From: AG1 sp035559775
Lineage (GTDB): Archaea; Thermoproteota; Thermoprotei_A; Sulfolobales; AG1
Direction: 5' to 3'
Assembly (NCBI GenBank): GCA_035559775.1
Contig: DATMAU010000029.1
Coordinates: 1-7,017, forward strand
DNA: 7,017 nucleotides
The position numbers and the translations under genes are program-made. A model generated the notes under the pieces. It was not told the origin of the DNA. It did not search any database and saw only the letters and a list, made by a program, of their open reading frames with translations. This document shows positions 1 to 6,279 of this stretch, piece after piece; position 1 is the stretch's first letter, and every line of letters starts with the position of its first letter.

Positions 1-990
1 GTTTCGAAGCAGGATGTGGAGGATCATTTGGGGTATCTGAGGGAAGCAGATCTCGTTGTGGAGAGGGAAGAACGCCTGGTTCCCGGCTTCTTTATCGCTT
101 TGAGGGAGGATGTGGTGATCGCTAAAGATCTTGCTAGGAGTTTAGGCGTTGAGCTTGGCGAGCTCTATAGGGCTAGCTGGGATACTGTTCTGGAGACCTA
201 TAATAGGCTCTCCGCCTCGCGGAGATACCCGTTCAGCAGGGTCGGTTTCGTCTTGATTGGTGCCTACTCCCTAGATATGGGTATGTTGAGAAAGTTTGCT
301 GAGGAGGGGAGGATCATGCCGGAAGCCCCTGTAAGGAAGGGCGGGCGCTACTACATGTGGGGCGTTGAAGATGGGATGGAGAATCTAGGCCGCTACGGAA
401 TGCACAGCGCCGAGATAGGCGAATACGGGTTCGCAACCTTCGGGGGAGAGAGGGAGAGGCGGAGGATCCCTCCACCGGATTACTCGCTGCTCAGGCTATT
501 AGCAAAAATACTGGGCGAGGAGAACATCTCAAAGGCTTTGGAAAAATATGTAAAACTCCCAGCCCGCGAGAGAGAAACAATAAACAAGAGGCTAGAAGAC
601 ATGGTAACAAGGATCATGGGGGAGTATGAGAGAAAATACCAAGACCCCAGCTACGAGATAAACAGAGAGGCAGCAGAATATCTAAAAGAATGGCTATACC
701 TAGACGAGAACCTAAGCCCCCAAGCCCCAATATATACAAAAGAGGACATGAGGATCATAGACGAATTCATAGACCACATGTCAAAACATATCCTCAAAAC
801 CATCTACAAAAACCTCGACAGGATCCAGAGCACATTTAGGAAAATGAAGGCAAGCGAATACGCCAACTTCCCAGAGTTCTTCTGCTGGCTATACCACCTA
901 GTATTCAGCGAGGCGATAGACTATCTAATCAAAGAGCAATTGCTAAAAGAACCACTCCATGGCTACGAATACTGGGTTTGGAAAAAATAG
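1..990 (+). CDS. Unrecognised crenarchaeal protein, possible N-terminal winged helix (5' end outside window)
   Basis: The reading frame is open to the first base of the window, so the gene probably begins upstream. The in-frame GTG at 16 would start inside what looks like a helix and is not convincing. The visible 329 residues have three parts. Counting from the GTG, residues 1-25 (HLGYLREADLVVERE) resemble the recognition helix and wing of a winged-helix DNA-binding domain. Residues about 108-156 are rich in Gly, Tyr and Arg, with GRYGMHSAEIGEYGFATFG and a following RRRIPPPDY. Residues 157-324 are highly charged and mostly helical, ending in aromatic residues (YEYWVWKK). There is no signal peptide or membrane segment in the visible part. 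I do not recognise the family; a DNA-binding regulator is a guess from the N-terminus only. Synonymous codon choice changes sharply at about position 480. The gene converges on the minus-strand herA cluster, so no shared operon is implied. Confidence 0.8.
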   Translation, partial: VSKQDVEDHLGYLREADLVVEREERLVPGFFIALREDVVIAKDLARSLGVELGELYRASWDTVLETYNRLSASRRYPFSRVGFVLIGAYSLDMGMLRKFAEEGRIMPEAPVRKGGRYYMWGVEDGMENLGRYGMHSAEIGEYGFATFGGERERRRIPPPDYSLLRLLAKILGEENISKALEKYVKLPARERETINKRLEDMVTRIMGEYERKYQDPSYEINREAAEYLKEWLYLDENLSPQAPIYTKEDMRIIDEFIDHMSKHILKTIYKNLDRIQSTFRKMKASEYANFPEFFCWLYHLVFSEAIDYLIKEQLLKEPLHGYEYWVWKK

Positions 991-1055
991 AACAGATCTC
1001 CTCGAGAGTCAGCAATGCTCTCCTATTATGGCCCTCTAGAGCTAGAGGCTGTTCT
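982..1055 (-). terminator. Convergent intergenic region with inverted repeats and T6 tract
   Basis: The roughly 80 bases between the two converging genes contain nested inverted repeats. AGAACAG (989-995) pairs with CTGTTCT (1049-1055). Inside it, CCTCTAG (1033-1039) pairs with CTAGAGG (1042-1048), and GAGAG (1004-1008) pairs with CTCTC (1018-1022). In the minus direction the outer stem is followed at once by six T residues (positions 987-982). That is the layout of a stem plus T-tract terminator for the herA cluster, running slightly into the end of the opposing gene. Archaeal termination mainly needs the T-tract, so the stems may serve RNA 3'-end stability or block both converging transcripts. 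Called from visual pairing only. Confidence 0.45.
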
Positions 1056-1070
1056 GCTTAATCCTACTTT

Positions 1071-1316
1071 CTAGCCGAATTTTGTGATGTGAAACTTAAG
1101 CCTCTTAAGAATCAACCCTATCTCTTCATTGCTGAAGCTCTTCTTCATCTCCTCGGAGGCGTCTCTAGCGGCTTCTCCATAGGTCATCATTTTTGTTAAA
1201 AACTCGACGCACTTGGATCTCTTGCTTTCATCCTTAAACGGGTAACAGATAACCCTTGCTTTTAGTTCGGCCAGCTGCTCTAGCTCGGCCGATTCGTCAG
1301 ACTCTAGCCCTCCCAA
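1071..1316 (-). CDS. Small hypothetical protein (81 aa), in frame after the herA stop
   Basis: An 81-codon frame beginning with TTG at 1316 and ending with TAG. The product is charged and probably helical, with two cysteines 13 residues apart near residues 24-37 (CYPFKDESKRSKC) and a Lys-rich C-terminus. Its codons look like those of the neighbours (AGG/AGA for Arg, ATA for Ile, many GAG and AAG), which favours real coding. It has no ATG until residues 43-44 and no clear ribosome site before the TTG. Strikingly, it lies in the same frame as herA, separated from the herA TAA (1338-1340) by seven sense codons with no other stop. It could be a short last gene of the operon, a former C-terminal extension of HerA cut off by the stop, or less likely a readthrough product. 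I do not recognise the family. The 5' end is uncertain. Confidence 0.5.
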   Translation of the reverse strand: MGGLESDESAELEQLAELKARVICYPFKDESKRSKCVEFLTKMMTYGEAARDASEEMKKSFSNEEIGLILKRLKFHITKFG

Positions 1317-1337
1317 CCCCGTCGCCCTGTTGATCTG

Positions 1338-3044
1338 TTACTGCTCTGGTGGGGAAACCCTTATTGTTAGCTCTGGCACTCTGTATCCGTGGGTTTTTAT
1401 CACGGCCAGGCCTTCTGGGGCTGTTTCGAGTATTTTTGTGTATTTCTCCATACCTATGCTCTTGAGTGTTTCCTCATCGCTTCTCAGTGCTATTTTTGTG
1501 TTTGCTAGCTCTATCACGAGGTTGTTTAGATCCTGGGGCCTGTGGGTCGCCATGATGCATCCAAGTCCTCTTAGTCTTCCGAGCCTCATGATCTTGTTGA
1601 TCATCTCCTCGAGGGGTTCTTTCTCGAAATCCCTCCCGCTCTGTGGGAAGAACTCGTGGGCCTCGTCTATGATGAGGAGTATCGTATCACTAACCCTTCC
1701 ACTCTTGTAGAGCTCATCCCTATAGCTAAAGACCTTTGAGAGCACTCTATACGCGATCATGTTGGGTGCGAACCTCGATCCATAGTCACGCGCTACACCA
1801 AGATCGAGGACAACCTTGGATCCCCCTCTAAAGAGGGCCCCATAATCCGGCTCCCCCACAAGATCCCTCCCAATGGCTACATCAACAACCTCTGAGTTTG
1901 CGAGGGCTATGATATATCTCGCAATACTATCTATCGTGGATTTATGGAGCTTGATCCTCTCCCCCTCCCTCGAGATACAGTTTATAAAGGCATCGAGCCC
2001 TCGACCCTGGGTATATTCCCTCACACACTTTTCAGCAAGAGATCTGAAGAACACCGAGGCCTGTTGAGAGAGGAGGGGTAGGATCCTGTTAGCCTCTGGA
2101 TAGATCTCTGAAAACCTGAAGGCAAACGGGATCAATACAGACTCGATCTTACCAAAACCAACCCTCACACCACCATGGTCAGCGATGCTCTCAACACCAA
2201 CCACCATGGGGCTGGGAAGCCCCCTCAACCTAGCATAGAACTCGGGCAGAACCTCTGTGTAGAACCTCTCATCACACGCCCGAGATCTACAGAGGCTTCT
2301 AACAAGCTCCCGCGTGAGGGGGAGCAAGATATAGTTCTCACCCCCACCCCTACCCACAAGTCTCCTAACATAGTCGCCCTGGATATCGAGTGCGAGGGAT
2401 TGGTACGAGGGGTCTAGAAAGATCCTTGTGAGAAGAGTGGTCTTACCACTACCAGTCGTCCCTATAACAAGCACATGGTGCCTCAGGATCTTCTCATCAA
2501 GCCTAACACCAACATCCCCCCTAACAACACCAGACTCAAACAGAGAACCAACAAGAACACCACCACCCGGAAGCCCGAGCATCTCGGACAGGAAAGAAGC
2601 CCTCGGTATAAACACAGGGGACTGCGGCTCTATGGGCGAGGACGCCGGGAGCACATCACCACCATCAAAAGACCTCTCAGAGACGGCCTCAACACTAACA
2701 AGCACAGGCGTCACAGAGCCCTCAGGATCCCTCTGCCCCGAGAGATCGGGAAGCCTTGCTATCGATAAGATATCCTGCCTCTCAACACCAACAACCCTAG
2801 CAAGGACCAAGACCCTCTGGATAGGGACAGAGATCCCTAGGTAGGAGCCAACCCTAACCCTACCCCTGCTCCTCAAATAATCCTCGAAGGAAATATAGAC
2901 AGAAACAACCCTAGAGTCGAGAGAAACCTGGGCTGGAGAGGCTCTAGAAACATGCCCTATGATCGCTTCCCCAGCCCTCGAAGCCTTCTCCTCAGCCTCC
3001 CTAACCATTAGCCCGAGATCCTTCACAAGATCCTCAGGCCTCAT
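1338..3044 (-). CDS. herA: HerA hexameric DNA translocase/ATPase
   Basis: HerA is an ATP-driven, ring-shaped double-stranded DNA translocase of the FtsK/VirB4 superfamily that works with the nuclease NurA in resecting DNA ends. Numbering from the ATG at 3044 (568 aa), residues about 25-120 are beta-rich and fit the N-terminal HAS-barrel. Walker A is GTTGSGKT at 195-202. ALDIQGDY with D220 matches the conserved acidic segment after it. Walker B is LLIIDEAHEF with D460 and E461. Basic residues in MRLGRLRG (487-492) lie where HerA has its arginine finger, and ATHRPQDL (499-506) is the sensor motif. The length is normal for archaeal HerA. The ATG at 3044 is preferred over an upstream GTG (3053) because GGTGAGG sits just before it. 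It overlaps the nurA end by 11 bp, so the two are surely co-transcribed. No mre11 or rad50 gene lies in the window. The last third uses A/C-ending codons, unlike the rest. Confidence 0.95.
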   Translation of the reverse strand: MRPEDLVKDLGLMVREAEEKASRAGEAIIGHVSRASPAQVSLDSRVVSVYISFEDYLRSRGRVRVGSYLGISVPIQRVLVLARVVGVERQDILSIARLPDLSGQRDPEGSVTPVLVSVEAVSERSFDGGDVLPASSPIEPQSPVFIPRASFLSEMLGLPGGGVLVGSLFESGVVRGDVGVRLDEKILRHHVLVIGTTGSGKTTLLTRIFLDPSYQSLALDIQGDYVRRLVGRGGGENYILLPLTRELVRSLCRSRACDERFYTEVLPEFYARLRGLPSPMVVGVESIADHGGVRVGFGKIESVLIPFAFRFSEIYPEANRILPLLSQQASVFFRSLAEKCVREYTQGRGLDAFINCISREGERIKLHKSTIDSIARYIIALANSEVVDVAIGRDLVGEPDYGALFRGGSKVVLDLGVARDYGSRFAPNMIAYRVLSKVFSYRDELYKSGRVSDTILLIIDEAHEFFPQSGRDFEKEPLEEMINKIMRLGRLRGLGCIMATHRPQDLNNLVIELANTKIALRSDEETLKSIGMEKYTKILETAPEGLAVIKTHGYRVPELTIRVSPPEQ

Positions 3045-4161
3045 TAACCTCACCCAGGATCAGGGGTAGCCTTGACCTCTCATCATGGGAGACACCGAGA
3101 GACCTAGAGCCAAGAGCATATAGAGCCATATAGGCTGAGGCCGAGAGCCTCCTAGAGATCCTATCAGCAACCTCTATATCGATCGGAAGCCCCGTGTGGG
3201 AGAGGCTTTTGAGAAGATAGCCAGCAACCTCGATCAGGGCAACCCTATCTATAGACTCGACCCTAAAAACCCTAGGACCTGAGGGGCTCCTGACATAGAC
3301 ATAGATCATGTACCTATAACCGAGATCAGCGAACTCCTCCCTAAAAACACCCACCGAGTATATCCTCTTACCCCCAGCAAGCCTCGATAGGATAACAGGG
3401 TCTGGGATACGGCCTGTATTTTTACCCCCAACAGTGTTCTCGAAGAATCTCCTCACCTCCTCAACCCTGTATAGCTTGTAGGTCTGCTCAAGCCTCTTAA
3501 CAATACCAACAAGCCTACCGATCAGGTCGGACCTCTCCTCGTAGAGCTTCTCAAAAGCAGCGCGATACCTCTCACCAAAGGTCTCTATATAGGCGAGCGG
3601 TACTGGAAAGATAGGACCATCTATGAGGATCAGCTTGCGGGTCATTAGGCTTAGCAGGCGGTTCTCGATCCTCAGCCTGAGCTCGTCAAGAATATTATCA
3701 TCCTTATAGTCAGAGCCATAGGTCTCGCCAGAAGGGCTCTCAAGAAAAGCAACACCCCCGATAATCTTTCTAAGAGCCTCTATAGCCCTCCCACCAGCCT
3801 TGATAGCGAGGAATGGGAAGCCGAGGCCCTGGGGGATCAAGAGATGCCTCCCAGAATCAAAGGCATAGCCAGAGCCAACAAAGACCCTCGCACCGAGAAA
3901 AGAAATAGATCTAGAGGAACTATCGAGATAACCGGTATAGGGCCTCTCATCAGAAAAGCCCAAGAGATAATCAGTAGCATCGAAAGAGCCAAGGCCAGAG
4001 CCTAGAGAGTCGTAGAGATAGACATTAAACTCCCTCTCCTCATAAGGACCACCCTCAGAGAGACCCAGATAGACAATATCCCTCTCAACAGAGCTAAGAG
4101 CATCAACAACCATCTTGATAGCGAGAAAAGCATTAGGAGTCAAAGACGCTGGAATGCTCAT
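3034..4161 (-). CDS. nurA: NurA 5'-3' nuclease, partner of HerA
   Basis: NurA is a metal-dependent nuclease with an RNase H-like fold. It docks on the HerA ring to degrade DNA ends for recombinational repair. The 375 aa length fits the family. With numbering from the ATG at 4161, the first acidic motif is LDSSSRSISFLG (D80), followed by a beta strand as in NurA. The second is LILIDGPIFPVPL (D181). Later elements are a basic segment near R260/K265, the strand YRYMIYVYV (282-290), and LPIDIEVADRISRRL (325-339) with a conserved late aspartate. This start is chosen because the upstream gene's TGA (4163-4161) shares its last base with the ATG, the usual TGATG coupling; an ATG at 4182 would add seven residues and a 22 bp overlap. 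Its end overlaps herA. The pairing with herA next door confirms the assignment. Unusual is the gene before it, a probable CRISPR effector subunit. Confidence 0.9.
   Translation of the reverse strand: MSIPASLTPNAFLAIKMVVDALSSVERDIVYLGLSEGGPYEEREFNVYLYDSLGSGLGSFDATDYLLGFSDERPYTGYLDSSSRSISFLGARVFVGSGYAFDSGRHLLIPQGLGFPFLAIKAGGRAIEALRKIIGGVAFLESPSGETYGSDYKDDNILDELRLRIENRLLSLMTRKLILIDGPIFPVPLAYIETFGERYRAAFEKLYEERSDLIGRLVGIVKRLEQTYKLYRVEEVRRFFENTVGGKNTGRIPDPVILSRLAGGKRIYSVGVFREEFADLGYRYMIYVYVRSPSGPRVFRVESIDRVALIEVAGYLLKSLSHTGLPIDIEVADRISRRLSASAYMALYALGSRSLGVSHDERSRLPLILGEVNEA
3047..3054 (-). promoter_or_regulatory. Ribosome binding site of herA, deciding the start
   Basis: The minus strand reads GGTGAGGT immediately before TA-ATG (ATG at 3044-3042). 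This matches the anti-Shine-Dalgarno end of crenarchaeal 16S rRNA, with about 2-5 bases of spacing depending on which part pairs. It lies within the last codons of nurA and supports translation starting at 3044 rather than at the GTG of 3053, which the site itself overlaps. Confidence 0.6.
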
Positions 4162-5270
4162 CAAGACCGCCCAGAATAACATCTATAGAGACTCCTAGCA
4201 AGCATAGCCAGAAACCTAGCATCATCCCCAGCCTCAGCGTTCGTCAGCAAGGCTGAAACATAGTCCCTAGACATCATATAGACTGTCTCCTCAAACCTCC
4301 TAACCCCCACCAGCGTCTCATACAACCATACAGAGGCCTTAACAGCAAGATCAGACCTACGCCTCGGATCCGGGTTAAGAGCCCTCTCAAGGATCATCTC
4401 AACAAGACCCTTCTCATTAGCCCTAACAACGCATTCCCACAGATCCGTGTATCTTTTAACACTATCAAGGGTTAGGGAGAGGGAGGAGATAAGCACCGCA
4501 GACTCCTGCCCAGAAGGCTCCCTAATCGATACCAGGTTGATCTTATCGACCTCTGGGAGCTGGAGAGCAAGCCATATAGTGAGTGCTGGCTCGGGATTTA
4601 TACCCGGAAACCTCATCCTTCTATCAATCTGCCTATACCACATATTCCTAAGAGATCTCGAGTATCTCTCAAAGAAATACCTAGCACTATAGCCACCCTC
4701 GTCAGGAGGTAGAAGAGCAACAGCCCTCCTCTCCCCATAACTCCCAACCCTTGCCGCGAGGTATCCAACGAGTGCTAGGACAACGGATTCGGCTGGGTAT
4801 TCCTCATCAAACTTTCTCTTACTATCCCCGCCCAGGTATCCAGGGATCCTTGTATACTCATACATCTCAGGCTTAAGGATAGAGGGGAGCTTGGACTCAT
4901 CGCATTTAACCTTATAGATTGTAGAGCCTATCTGTCTAACAACCTGGGCAAGGTTCTCCTGATCGTCTTTTAAAGACGCCTGGTAGCATTGAAAGATCCT
5001 CGAAACGATCCCCTTATCATTAACACTCATAGGCAGTCTAACCCCGATATCCTGCCCCGCCTGGTCAGCTATGTAGTCAGCGATAAGGTTAATAGCATCT
5101 GCAAGCCCCCCAGCAGGATCACGGCCCTTAAGGATAACCGAATCGCCTCTAAGCTCTATCTCCTCAACACCTCTCTGGGGGCCCACGTCTATGTGCCTGA
5201 CCAGGGCTAGTATGAATCCCCTAGCTATTGTTGGTGGGAGTTTAATCTCGATCTGGTTAACACCCACCAT
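4161..5270 (-). CDS. cas8a2: Probable type I-A Cascade large subunit Cas8a2 (Csa4)
   Basis: Cas8a2/Csa4 is the large subunit of the crenarchaeal type I-A interference complex. The assignment rests on three things: position directly after cas3' and cas3'' on the same strand (the order I recall for Thermoproteus tenax), the length of 369 aa, and a general resemblance to Csa4. No catalytic motif is expected or seen. Visible segments are an N-terminal alpha/beta part (residues 1-70), a KLPSILKPEMYEYTRIPGYL stretch (about 127-146), a basic patch at 205-222 (RSLRNMWYRQIDRRMRF) that could touch nucleic acid, PEPALTIWLALQLPE (226-240), and a helical C-terminus. The ATG at 5270 is preferred over a GTG at 5285, because the TATA-like box would lie too near the GTG and a GGTGGG precedes the ATG. 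It is translationally coupled to nurA by a one-base stop/start overlap. The alternative is an unrelated third component of a NurA-HerA operon. Family level is uncertain. Confidence 0.6.
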   Translation of the reverse strand: MVGVNQIEIKLPPTIARGFILALVRHIDVGPQRGVEEIELRGDSVILKGRDPAGGLADAINLIADYIADQAGQDIGVRLPMSVNDKGIVSRIFQCYQASLKDDQENLAQVVRQIGSTIYKVKCDESKLPSILKPEMYEYTRIPGYLGGDSKRKFDEEYPAESVVLALVGYLAARVGSYGERRAVALLPPDEGGYSARYFFERYSRSLRNMWYRQIDRRMRFPGINPEPALTIWLALQLPEVDKINLVSIREPSGQESAVLISSLSLTLDSVKRYTDLWECVVRANEKGLVEMILERALNPDPRRRSDLAVKASVWLYETLVGVRRFEETVYMMSRDYVSALLTNAEAGDDARFLAMLARSLYRCYSGRS

Positions 5271-5298
5271 GGATCCCACCCACACCTATTACCCTAAC

Positions 5299-5306
5299 AT
5301 ATTTTA
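5299..5306 (-). promoter_or_regulatory. TATA-like box upstream of the cas8a2-nurA-herA operon
   Basis: The minus strand reads TAAAATAT. Its centre is about 32 bases before the ATG at 5270, which fits a transcript starting some 6 bases before that ATG (nearly leaderless, as is common in Crenarchaea). The purine-rich BRE usually found next to such a box is weak here. Together with the T-rich tract further upstream, it suggests that this operon is transcribed separately from cas3'-cas3''. Confidence 0.45.
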
Positions 5307-5311
5307 CAAAA

Positions 5312-5332
5312 CGGGACATGCGGGACCACATG
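5312..5332. repeat. Short tandem direct repeat just upstream of the TATA-like box
   Basis: CGGGAC occurs at 5312-5317 and again at 5321-5326, and each copy is followed by ATG: CGGGACATG, then CGGGACCACATG, the second carrying three extra bases. The pair lies directly upstream of the TATA-like box, where archaeal activators usually bind. It may be a regulator site for the downstream operon, but two imperfect copies are weak evidence. Confidence 0.35.
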
Positions 5333-5342
5333 AAAATAAAAA
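5333..5342 (-). terminator. T-rich tract after cas3''
   Basis: Starting 28 bases after the cas3'' stop the minus strand reads TTTTTATTTT. Such T-tracts are the main termination signal of archaeal RNA polymerase. A weak inverted repeat (ATGAA 5330-5334 with TTCAT 5345-5349) flanks it. It would end the cas3'-cas3'' transcript before the next promoter. Confidence 0.5.
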
Positions 5343-5370
5343 CATTCATATTATGGGGTATCATTGCTAA

Positions 5371-6279
5371 TCACCCAGTCCTCGGCGTATCTTTACATAT
5401 TTGCAAACCACCCACGCTACTCCCTAGATAGTATCCGAGCGAGTTGCAGCAGAGCTCTCTGATATAGGTTTTCCTACTACTAAACTCCCCGGGGTCAGAG
5501 ACCCTTTTATCTGCACTATCACAGTTATCCCCAATGCTTAGGGGGACCAGCACTAAGAGATATAGCTTCGACCATGGCTGTGTGCTTGCATACTCCATCT
5601 CTTTAACTATCTGCTCCACCGCATTCTGCATGCTCGCTGCATCCAGCTTTGCTCCAAGCAGGCTGGCAAGCATATCCTCGTTAACCTTAACGCCATAGTA
5701 TAGATCTTTGAACCTAAGGATCTCTCTAGCCAGCCCCACAGGATCCTCAAAATATATCCCCCTCTCTATCAGCCTGGCAATATCACCAGCCCTGCCGGTC
5801 TTGCGAGTAACAATACTATTGATCTCGCTTTTCAGATCCCTATAACTCCTCAGAGCATGCATATGGTTGATCACAGAGGCTACGGGGATCATTATCATGG
5901 GCTCTAGAATCGCATCCCCATAGAGCCTTAAGAGATCCTCGGACAACCTGGTGAGGAGCCTGTAAAGATAGATCGCGGAAAAGATCTCGTGGTATTGGAA
6001 GCCGCACCTCCCCTCACGGACACATAGGCAGCTATCGCTATATGAATCTTGGAACGCCTTCACAGCCTTACCTATATCGTGGAAGATCACCGAGATCTCG
6101 ATCATATCCCTAACAATATCCCCAAGAACCCCGGGATCCACTTTACCCCTGAGGGCCCTGGCTAGCCTCAGGGATACGGTATCTACATAACCCTCGCTGA
6201 TCAGCGTCCTAGCGATCCTGAGGGAGCCTTCGATATGCGAGATGAGCGACTGTCCCGAGAATGCACAGGGCTTGTTCAT
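5371..6279 (-). CDS. cas3'': Cas3'' HD-domain nuclease (type I-A CRISPR)
   Basis: Cas3'' is the stand-alone HD nuclease of type I-A systems. It cuts DNA in partnership with the separate Cas3' helicase once Cascade has bound a target. The 302 aa protein shows the family's metal-binding series: H15 (SLISHIEG), the HD pair H67-D68 in FHDIGKAVKAFQ, H97 in YHEIFSA, H139 and H141 in INHMHALRSY, and a C-terminal aspartate in IGDNCDSADKR (D251). The HDIGK...FQ and HE motifs are typical of Cas3 HD domains and separate it from general HD phosphohydrolases. The start ATG overlaps the cas3' stop by four bases (ATGA), so the two are translationally coupled. Odd: cysteines at 84, 86 and 92 (SCLCVREGRC), just before the third metal ligand, plus C253 and C277-C278 could bind metal or form disulfides. 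A T-rich tract follows the gene. Confidence 0.92.
   Translation of the reverse strand: MNKPCAFSGQSLISHIEGSLRIARTLISEGYVDTVSLRLARALRGKVDPGVLGDIVRDMIEISVIFHDIGKAVKAFQDSYSDSCLCVREGRCGFQYHEIFSAIYLYRLLTRLSEDLLRLYGDAILEPMIMIPVASVINHMHALRSYRDLKSEINSIVTRKTGRAGDIARLIERGIYFEDPVGLAREILRFKDLYYGVKVNEDMLASLLGAKLDAASMQNAVEQIVKEMEYASTQPWSKLYLLVLVPLSIGDNCDSADKRVSDPGEFSSRKTYIRELCCNSLGYYLGSSVGGLQICKDTPRTG

Noticed and set aside
16..990. GTG at 16 as the true start of the left-hand gene
   Set aside because: The frame is open to base 1, and the residues before the GTG (VSKQD) continue what looks like a helix of a DNA-binding domain, so the gene most likely starts upstream.
1015..1074. A 19-codon plus-strand frame in the convergent gap
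   Set aside because: Too short, no ribosome site, and it overlaps the inverted repeats of the presumed terminator.
1330..2844. Several plus-strand open frames of 64-138 codons opposite herA
   Set aside because: They lie antisense to a gene with clear ATPase motifs, have low-complexity Ser/Thr/Pro-rich products, and arise because the complement of G/T-ending codons rarely gives stops.
4447..5210. Plus-strand open frames of 81 and 73 codons opposite the Cas8a2 gene
   Set aside because: Antisense shadows without a ribosome site, promoter or recognisable product.
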